From the NCBI GenBank assembly GCA_051660685.1, contig JBOFQB010000055.1, positions 1-5,479 on the forward strand: a stretch of 5,479 nt of DNA, written 5' to 3'. Made by a program: the position numbers and the translations under genes. The stretch is from JAVBSX01 sp051660685. Lineage in GTDB: Bacteria; Planctomycetota; Planctomycetia; Pirellulales; Thermoguttaceae. Under the pieces are notes generated by a model that did no database searches, was not told the DNA's origin, and worked only from the letters and a program-made list of their open reading frames with translations. The number at the start of each line of letters is the position of its first letter. Within the stretch, counting starts at the first letter, position 1. Below are positions 1 through 4,363 of the stretch, one piece after another.

Positions 1-180
1 TGAGACAAATAGGAGGTTTGTTGACAAAAAAATGTCACAAACCGTCAGTACGCTGCGCTCCCTTCCGGCTGTTGTGTTTGCCTGAAACGTGTATTTTGAC
101 CAAATTAACGATGAATCCCTATTTTGATGCGTTAGCCCTGGATTGTAACGGCGGAGTGATCCTGTTCTCTGACAGGTGAG

Positions 181-200
181 ACGTTGTATCGCGGCAAAAC
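181..200 (+). repeat. 20-bp dispersed repeat, copy 1 (inverted partner at 2389-2408)
   Basis: The reverse complement of 2389-2408 matches these 20 bases with one mismatch; the first 15 (ACGTTGTATCGCGGC) match exactly. The two copies lie in opposite orientation on either side of the kinase gene. A 15-base exact match is unlikely by chance in a window this short, so both are probably members of a dispersed intergenic repeat family. No function is known to me. Confidence 0.6.
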
Positions 201-362
201 GGATCAACGGGATAACGGGGTCTACGTCACTTTTGAATGGTTTTCATGCAAAAGGGGCAATTTGGCAAAAAAAAAGGGAATTCTGCAATTTCTCGAAGAC
301 AATGCTTGCTTTTTTTTCCTGCGTACACTATGCTTACTTCCGAAAGGGGGTCAGGAAAGTTG

Positions 363-407
363 ATGTTGATAAGATCAGATGTCAGCAATTCGCTGTATAC
401 GGAATAA
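363..407 (+). CDS. Candidate 14-codon leader peptide ahead of the kinase
   Basis: An ATG at 363 follows a good Shine-Dalgarno-like AGGAAAG (353-359; AGGA is 6 bases from the ATG). It opens a short frame, MLISDVSNSLYTE, that ends at TAA 405-407. The frame is the same as the kinase frame, and the kinase ATG follows 6 bases after the stop. The kinase start itself has no clear Shine-Dalgarno sequence, so ribosomes could load here and reinitiate at 414. Alternatively, this is an ancestral N-terminal extension cut off by a nonsense change, or simply chance. Nothing in the peptide suggests an attenuator, such as a run of one regulatory codon. Confidence 0.22.
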   Translation: MLIRSDVSNSLYTE

Positions 408-413
408 AATAGC

Positions 414-2294
414 ATGTCGGGTTTTTTTAGATCACGCAAGTCAAAAACACAAGATACCAAAACGGTTGATTTGAAATCGGTTGACGTTGTTGTTTCCCCG
501 GGCGGAAACATTGCGCCAAGCCGGAATGGTTTTTCAAATCCGTTGGGGCAACCGGTTGAGCCGAATCAATCTCCTGCTGATCTTGCGCAAACCGTATCCA
601 TGATTGTCCCTGAAACGACGGTTGAGGGGTTGCAAAATGAACCGAATTTTGACGAACCGGACATCAAAGGGCGTCCACCTTTAGGTGAAGAGTTTGCGCC
701 GGATGCTCCGAAAACCCTAACGTCGTTTTCAAGCGTTTCTCAGAGGATGATCGAGAATGAGACAGAATCGGGAAGTGACCGTTTCGATCTTGGGTTCAGC
801 GTGACACCTTCGGCTGCTTCGTTTTCATCCGGTTCGGATGATTCGTCCGTTGCTGATCCCGAATTGAGTACACATGCCGAACGGATACTCAAAGCCGATC
901 CGTTTTATCGAATTGCGCGAGCGAAACGGGCCAAAACCGAGTCAACGGCTCCCAATAATAATCGCGGTTTTGCGTATGGTATACACCGTATTTTGCGTCC
1001 GCATGTTAAAGGAGGAATGGGGCAGGTTCATATCGCTTACGATCAGTTCCTCAAACGGGAAGTCGCCCTGAAAGAACTCTTTCCCGATTCAACCCATGAT
1101 GAGTCGATTGTACATCGATTTATCGTTGAAGCCGAAATTACCGCCCAACTGGAACACCCTGGAATCGTCCCGATTCACTCTCTCGGCTTGGATACAAACG
1201 GCAATCCGTATTACACGATGAAACTGATCCGGGGCAAGACGTTTCAGGAAGCGGTCAAACAGTATTTTCGCAGTCCAAACCCGGTTGAACTGAAACGGTT
1301 GGTCCGCCGTTTCGTTTCCGTCTGCCAAACGATGTCCTTTGCACATCGTAAAGGGGTGATACATCGTGATTTGAAACCGGCGAACATTATGCTCAGTGAT
1401 GATGGTGAGACGCTCATCATGGATTGGGGGATTGCCAAACAGTATTCATCTGCGGCGTCCGGGATCACCGTTTCGGCGACGACATCGAAGGAACCGCAAC
1501 CCCGCGTTGGAGTCCGACCTGATTTAACCGTTGTCGGGACCGTTGTCGGGACCCCCGCGTATATGTCCCCCGAACAGGCATCTCCCGATTCGCCCGATGT
1601 TGGTCCGGTTTCCGATGTTTTCAGTTTGGGAGCGATCCTGTTTTTCCTGTTGACCGGACGAAATGCGTACACAGGAAGAAATTCGCAGGAAATACTGACC
1701 CGGGTATTGACCTCGAAACCGCCGAAACCCTCTGATGTTGCCCGAAATATACCGAAAGAGTTGGAAGCGATTTGCCTTAAAGCAATGTCCCGAAAAATTG
1801 TTGACCGTTATCAATCGGCAGACGCCTTATCGGCGGACATTTGTAATTGGTTGGACGGAGAACCGATCACGGCAATGAGAATGGGTCTGTTAGAACGTTT
1901 CAAACGTTTTTTGCGTAAACATCACCAAATGACGCTCATTTTGGTGTCAACCTTTTTCGTGATGCTTGCGATTTCGACCTTTTTTCTGATGCTTTTGGAT
2001 CGGAACAATCAACGGATTCATTGGTCGGACTCGCAACAGGCTGTTATTACGGAACGGATTCGTTCGCTCGATCAAGAGATACAAAAGCAGGAAAAGACGG
2101 CGAAAGAGACGCGGGTTAAAGCCGATCAATTGTTCCAAGAAGCATCGACATCGACGTTGGATCCGATTCGGACGGGTCTGGAACGATCTGCGAAGGAGGA
2201 ATTAGCGCGGGCGGTTTCTCTGGACGCAACGCTTTCCGAACTGAAAACGGTTCGTAAGGAATTACAGGCCCTTTCGGAGTCTCTGTCCAATTAG
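414..2294 (+). CDS. Transmembrane Hanks-type serine/threonine protein kinase
   Basis: A 626-residue membrane-anchored Ser/Thr kinase that should transfer phosphate from ATP to target proteins in the cytoplasm. Residues 1-185 are a Ser/Pro/Asp-rich, probably disordered tail. The kinase domain spans about 186-482: Gly-rich loop HVKGGMGQV (197-205), ATP lysine K220 (REVALK), helix-C glutamate E239, catalytic loop HRDLKPAN (317-324) with D319, DWG (337-339) instead of DFG, GTPAYMSPEQA (379-389), DVFSLG (401-406) and R465. All catalytic residues are present, so it should be active. The activation loop carries an extra Ser/Thr-rich stretch (about 342-375). A single membrane helix (about 506-528) is followed by a roughly 98-residue charged coiled-coil-like tail outside the membrane, without WD40, TPR or PASTA repeats. 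The start at 414 is fixed by an in-frame TAA at 405-407; its Shine-Dalgarno sequence is poor. The substrate and ligand cannot be read from sequence. Confidence 0.95.
   Translation: MSGFFRSRKSKTQDTKTVDLKSVDVVVSPGGNIAPSRNGFSNPLGQPVEPNQSPADLAQTVSMIVPETTVEGLQNEPNFDEPDIKGRPPLGEEFAPDAPKTLTSFSSVSQRMIENETESGSDRFDLGFSVTPSAASFSSGSDDSSVADPELSTHAERILKADPFYRIARAKRAKTESTAPNNNRGFAYGIHRILRPHVKGGMGQVHIAYDQFLKREVALKELFPDSTHDESIVHRFIVEAEITAQLEHPGIVPIHSLGLDTNGNPYYTMKLIRGKTFQEAVKQYFRSPNPVELKRLVRRFVSVCQTMSFAHRKGVIHRDLKPANIMLSDDGETLIMDWGIAKQYSSAASGITVSATTSKEPQPRVGVRPDLTVVGTVVGTPAYMSPEQASPDSPDVGPVSDVFSLGAILFFLLTGRNAYTGRNSQEILTRVLTSKPPKPSDVARNIPKELEAICLKAMSRKIVDRYQSADALSADICNWLDGEPITAMRMGLLERFKRFLRKHHQMTLILVSTFFVMLAISTFFLMLLDRNNQRIHWSDSQQAVITERIRSLDQEIQKQEKTAKETRVKADQLFQEASTSTLDPIRTGLERSAKEELARAVSLDATLSELKTVRKELQALSESLSN
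1527..1550 (+). repeat. 12-bp tandem duplication inside the kinase gene
   Basis: ACCGTTGTCGGG occurs twice in perfect tandem and is followed by ACC, the start of a third unit. It encodes TVVGTVVGT immediately before PAYMSPEQA in the activation segment. Identical codons in both units suggest a recent slippage duplication, although a 'GTVxGTPAYM' pattern is also common in related kinases and may simply be conserved. Confidence 0.6.
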
Positions 2295-2316
2295 GGCCTA
2301 GAAAGTAGGAACTGTA

Positions 2317-2340
2317 GGGAACAGGGGTTGGGGAATAGGG
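2317..2340 (+). repeat. G-rich block A (four G-runs, possible G-quadruplex)
   Basis: Just after the kinase stop there are four runs of 3-4 G separated by 2-4 bases (2317-2319, 2324-2327, 2330-2333, 2338-2340). These spacings meet the usual G-quadruplex pattern on the plus strand. Bases 2324-2341 are the exact reverse complement of 3275-3292 on the other side of larB. The block lies in non-coding DNA, so it is likely one member of a G-rich intergenic repeat family. Confidence 0.65.
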
Positions 2341-2367
2341 AGGAAGGATTTCCGTTTAGCAAAACAA

Positions 2368-2381
2368 GCTCCGCAAGGAGC
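2368..2381 (+). repeat. Short hairpin with GCAA tetraloop (REP-like)
   Basis: GCTCC and GGAGC form a perfect 5-bp stem closed by GCAA, a GNRA-type loop. There is no U-run after it, so it is not a typical intrinsic terminator. It sits in a cluster of palindromes between the kinase and larB and resembles the small REP-like palindromes scattered in many genomes. That likeness is a judgement, not a database match. Confidence 0.45.
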
Positions 2382-2388
2382 GACTAAT

Positions 2389-2408
2389 GTTTAGCCGCGA
2401 TACAACGT
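2389..2408 (-). repeat. 20-bp dispersed repeat, copy 2 (inverted partner at 181-200)
   Basis: On the minus strand this matches 181-200 at 19 of 20 positions. It overlaps a perfect 8-bp stem with a 3-base loop at 2396-2414 (CGCGATAC / GTATCGCG), so this copy can fold as a hairpin, while the 181 copy lacks the second arm. It is probably part of a larger intergenic palindromic unit. Confidence 0.6.
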
Positions 2409-2414
2409 ATCGCG
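2396..2414 (+). repeat. Perfect 8-bp inverted repeat (hairpin) upstream of larB
   Basis: CGCGATAC (2396-2403) and GTATCGCG (2407-2414) are perfect complements around AAC. No T-run follows, so it is not a standard terminator. It could be a transcript-stabilising hairpin, a binding site, or part of a REP-like element. It starts 50 bases before the larB ATG. Confidence 0.55.
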
Positions 2415-2437
2415 CGTTCAAGTGTCGCGCGTTGAAG
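2410..2437 (+). repeat. 13-bp direct repeat ahead of larB
   Basis: TCGCGCGTTCAAG (2410-2422) and TCGCGCGTTGAAG (2425-2437) are 12/13 identical and separated by two bases. They end 8 bases before the larB start codon, so they lie in its translation-initiation region. They may be a paired operator half-site or debris of the neighbouring palindromic repeat. Confidence 0.45.
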
Positions 2438-2445
2438 CAGGTTGA

Positions 2446-3234
2446 ATGGAAGATAAAAAAGACAAAATGGATCACAAGTTAATTTTTCAATGGGCGGAAG
2501 ATTTACTTCAGGGACGTATTTCGGCGGACCAAATGGTTCAGGCAATCGGGGGGCAACAGCCGGGAATTGCGGATTTGGGGGATACGCAACTTGATTTGGA
2601 CCGGTTCCGACGTTGCGGGTTTCCTGAAGTCATTTATGCAGCTGGAAAAACAGTTGAAACCCTGAAGAACATTTTTACGGTTTTGATCGAAAAAAAAGTT
2701 GAGGTTTTTGCAACCCGATTAGAACAGGAAAAGGCGGATCAACTTTTGCCCGATTTTCCAGATGCTCGTTACAATCCTCTTGCAAGGACGATCCGTATTT
2801 CGACCGGTTCCGAACGACCAACAGTTGGTCGGGTTGGAATTTTAACAGCGGGGACGAGCGATCAACCGGTTGCGGAAGAGGCGTTTGAAACGGTTTTGTG
2901 GACCGGGGCGGAACCGGTTTTGATTCAGGATGTCGGCGTTGCCGGACCTCATCGACTTCGGGCCAGTTTGCCCAAATTATCCGGCGTTGATGCTGTTATC
3001 GTCGTTGCCGGAATGGAAGGAGCCCTCCCAAGTGTCGTAGGAGGTTATGTCAATGTTCCCGTCATTGCCGTTCCAACCAGTGTCGGTTATGGTGCAAGTT
3101 TTAACGGAGTTGCCGCTCTTTTGGGAATGCTCAACAGTTGTGCATCGAATGTGACCGTTGTCAACATTGATGCCGGTTTCAAAGCCGGTTACGTCGCCGG
3201 ATTGATCGCCAAAAATCGTTGGACGACAGAATAG
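2446..3234 (+). CDS. larB: Nickel-pincer cofactor biosynthesis protein LarB
   Basis: LarB carboxylates the pyridinium ring of nicotinic acid adenine dinucleotide and cleaves off AMP, giving the biscarboxylated mononucleotide that LarE and LarC turn into the Ni-pincer cofactor of lactate racemase and related enzymes. The 262-residue product has the full family layout: a helical N-terminus, the DRFRRCGFPEVIYAAGKT segment (52-69), and a C-terminal half related to the AIR carboxylase PurE (about 128-256), with GILTAGTSDQPVAEEA, AGMEGALPSVVGG and PTSVGYGASFNG. C232 (NSCASN) and E191 (GMEGA) appear to match the Cys and Glu used in catalysis by Lactobacillus LarB, and D52/R53 the N-terminal pair; this rests on alignment by eye. 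The start may be 2446 or Met8 at 2467, since neither has a strong Shine-Dalgarno sequence. No larA, larC or larE lies in the window. Confidence 0.93.
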   Translation: MEDKKDKMDHKLIFQWAEDLLQGRISADQMVQAIGGQQPGIADLGDTQLDLDRFRRCGFPEVIYAAGKTVETLKNIFTVLIEKKVEVFATRLEQEKADQLLPDFPDARYNPLARTIRISTGSERPTVGRVGILTAGTSDQPVAEEAFETVLWTGAEPVLIQDVGVAGPHRLRASLPKLSGVDAVIVVAGMEGALPSVVGGYVNVPVIAVPTSVGYGASFNGVAALLGMLNSCASNVTVVNIDAGFKAGYVAGLIAKNRWTTE

Positions 3235-3257
3235 GGAATGACGACAAAATAGGGGAT
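3222..3257 (+). repeat. 18-bp tandem duplication spanning the larB stop codon
   Basis: Bases 3222-3239 and 3240-3257 are 16/18 identical. The period of 18 keeps the frame, so the larB ending (Thr-Thr-Glu-stop) is repeated as Thr-Thr-Lys-stop just downstream. Each unit contains TAGGG, the core of the nearby G-rich blocks, and the first TAGGG supplies the larB stop codon. This suggests local slippage or duplication at the gene end. Confidence 0.65.
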
Positions 3258-3265
3258 TTTGCTCG

Positions 3266-3306
3266 CCCCCTCATTCCCTATTCCCCAACCCCTATCCCCT
3301 ATCCCC
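3266..3306 (-). repeat. G-rich block B (minus strand), overlapping the PNP 3' end
   Basis: Read on the minus strand, this is a series of six runs of 3-5 G at roughly 7-bp spacing (TAGGGGATAGGGG type), a candidate G-quadruplex. Bases 3275-3292 pair with block A (18 bp, perfect inverted) and 3287-3302 with block C (16 bp, perfect inverted). The right part lies inside the PNP gene and encodes its last residues and TAG stop. Confidence 0.65.
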
Positions 3307-4125
3307 TAACTTCTTCAGAAGCCCTCGTACCATTTTCGTCAGTTTCGGTTCTGCCGCATTTGCAGTCGCAATAATCTCCTCGAGATTGCCCGGTTTGAGA
3401 GCATCCGGCAAACACATGTCTGTTACGATAGAGAAACCAATGACTTTCATGGAACAATGAACAGCGGTCAGGACTTCAGGAACGGTAGACATGCCGACGA
3501 CATCGGCCCCGATTCCTCGCAGAAAACGGTATTCGGCCCTTGTTTCAAGGTTGGGACCAAGAACAGCGACGTAAACCCCTTTGTGTGCGATGAAGTTCTC
3601 TTTCCTCGCAATTTCAAGAGCCTCATCAATCATTGCCAAATCATACGGCTCACACAGATCGGGAAATCGCGGACCCAAACGATCATCGTTAATGCCAATC
3701 AAGGGATTCACCCCCATTAAGTTAATATGATCCTCAATGAGCATGATGTCTCCTTGCCGGAATTGCGGATTCAATCCCCCTGCTGCATTGGAAACAATCA
3801 AGTGTTCGGCTCCAAGTGCTTTAATGACCCGAATCGGAAACGTGATTTGTTTCACGTCATAACCTTCATAAGCGTGAAACCGTCCTTCCATTGCAACAAC
3901 TTGTTGTCCCTCCAGTTGCCCAAGCACTAGGTTTCCTGCATGAGTTTCAACGGTTGAATGGGGAAAATGGGGTATGTCCTCATAAGGGATCACGACTTCG
4001 GCGTTAATTTCTTTTGCCAGATTTCCAAGTCCGGTTCCCAAAACGATTCCGGTACTTGGCGTTTTGCTCCAACGCTGTTGAATAAACTGAACGGCTTCTT
4101 CGACTTGATTGTAGAGATGTAACAT
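3292..4125 (-). CDS. Purine nucleoside phosphorylase, trimeric (PNP/MTAP) family
   Basis: Cleaves purine (deoxy)nucleosides with phosphate to a free base and (deoxy)ribose-1-phosphate in cytoplasmic purine salvage. At 277 residues it has the usual length for the trimeric class. Visible motifs are the phosphate loop GTGLG (30-34), HAG with H62, RFHAYEGYD (82-90), SNAAGG (112-117), GPNLET with E193 (equivalent to human Glu201), and GMSTVPE (211-217). The motif that reads S-x-x-T-N in human-type PNP is SIVTDM here (232-237), so the base-contacting Asn is Asp236; Asp is also found in methylthioadenosine phosphorylases, so 6-aminopurine nucleosides may be used. The last residues (LGDRG) and the stop are written in a TAGGGGA repeat. 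The start at 4125 is preceded by C-rich repeat sequence with no Shine-Dalgarno. It is convergent with larB. Confidence 0.93.
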   Translation of the reverse strand: MLHLYNQVEEAVQFIQQRWSKTPSTGIVLGTGLGNLAKEINAEVVIPYEDIPHFPHSTVETHAGNLVLGQLEGQQVVAMEGRFHAYEGYDVKQITFPIRVIKALGAEHLIVSNAAGGLNPQFRQGDIMLIEDHINLMGVNPLIGINDDRLGPRFPDLCEPYDLAMIDEALEIARKENFIAHKGVYVAVLGPNLETRAEYRFLRGIGADVVGMSTVPEVLTAVHCSMKVIGFSIVTDMCLPDALKPGNLEEIIATANAAEPKLTKMVRGLLKKLGDRG

Positions 4126-4126
4126 G

Positions 4127-4162
4127 ATAGGGGATAGGGGTTTAGGGTTTGGAGATAGTGGG
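4127..4162 (+). repeat. G-rich block C at the PNP start
   Basis: ATAGGGGATAGGGGTTTAGGG begins two bases outside the PNP start codon and is followed by another GGG at 4160-4162. Bases 4127-4142 are the perfect reverse complement of 3287-3302, so the PNP gene is bracketed by an inverted pair. On the PNP transcript this block is C-rich and forms the 5' leader, leaving no Shine-Dalgarno site. Confidence 0.6.
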
Positions 4163-4170
4163 TAATTAGC

Positions 4171-4184
4171 CCGGCGTAAGCCGG
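4171..4184 (+). repeat. Short hairpin with GTAA tetraloop (REP-like)
   Basis: CCGGC and GCCGG form a perfect 5-bp stem around GTAA, a GNRA-type loop on the plus strand. This is the same design as the GCAA-capped hairpin at 2368-2381. No T-run follows on either strand. It lies in the upstream region of PNP, next to a G-rich block, again pairing a hairpin with a G-rich block in one intergenic gap. Confidence 0.45.
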
Positions 4185-4211
4185 TTGTTACGGTATAATC
4201 ATTGATTCAGG

Positions 4212-4342
4212 TTAGACATTTTCGACAATTTTGATTTCGTCCTCGGTTAGTTGTGCTGTTCGCCGTCGAGTTTGCGACACCGGGCGGCGACGACTTGCTG
4301 CCAGTATTCTTCGAGAATTTCCAGCCGTTGCGTACAGAGCGA
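4212..4342 (-). pseudogene. Frameshifted remnant of a protein gene downstream of the endonuclease
   Basis: Two adjacent frames on the minus strand look coding. From 4342 down to a TAA at 4249-4247 one frame reads QRLEILEEYWQQVVAARCRK and then LDGEQHN, an amphipathic helical sequence. The shifted frame then reads TAQLTEDEIKIVENV to a TAA at 4214-4212. Joined by one frameshift they would give a plausible C-terminus, while an in-frame TGA at 4345-4343 closes the upstream side. Endings like 'LTEDEIKIVE' are familiar from Eco57I-type adenine methyltransferases, so this could be the tail of the lost methyltransferase partner of the neighbouring endonuclease. That identity is an inference from a short motif. 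Alternatively, an ATG at 4350 opens an unremarkable 47-codon frame. Confidence 0.35.
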
Positions 4343-4363
4343 TCAGACATAGAAACACCTGCG

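Larger units (their letters stand above)
1..413. other. Upstream region without a convincing gene
   Basis: This stretch of about 410 bases precedes the kinase. One plus-strand frame is open from about base 3 to a TGA at 178-180, and another from a GTG at 176 to a TAG at 410-412. Neither translation resembles a known protein; both are Cys- and basic-rich in a way typical of non-coding frames. AGGAGG at 11-16 and TTGACA at 21-26 are isolated motifs without a matching start or -10 box. The region holds one copy of a 20-bp repeat (181-200) and a possible leader peptide (363-407), listed separately. It probably contains the kinase promoter, but no site could be assigned with confidence. Confidence 0.5.

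Noticed and set aside
3..180. Open plus-strand frame at the left edge, possibly the end of an upstream gene
   Set aside because: The translation has many Cys and low-complexity stretches and no recognisable motif; about 58 open codons can occur by chance.
306..334. Possible sigma70-like promoter (TTGCTT, 17 bp, TATGCT) before the kinase
   Set aside because: Only about 3/6 and 4/6 matches in an AT-rich stretch; not strong enough to annotate.
176..412. 78-codon plus-strand frame starting with GTG and ending one base before the kinase ATG
   Set aside because: The tight spacing is tempting, but there is no Shine-Dalgarno, the composition is not protein-like, and it runs through the 20-bp dispersed repeat.
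227..511. 94-codon minus-strand frame across the kinase start
   Set aside because: It overlaps the well-supported kinase N-terminus and has no family resemblance.
2368..2414. Hairpins after the kinase as an intrinsic terminator
   Set aside because: Neither stem is followed by a T-run on either strand.
2690..2697. Run of eight A in larB as a possible programmed frameshift site
   Set aside because: The frame is intact on both sides and the protein matches LarB end to end, so no frameshift is needed.
4194..4199. Perfect TATAAT box on the plus strand
   Set aside because: No -35 element at a suitable distance and no plus-strand gene follows; the region downstream is coding on the other strand.
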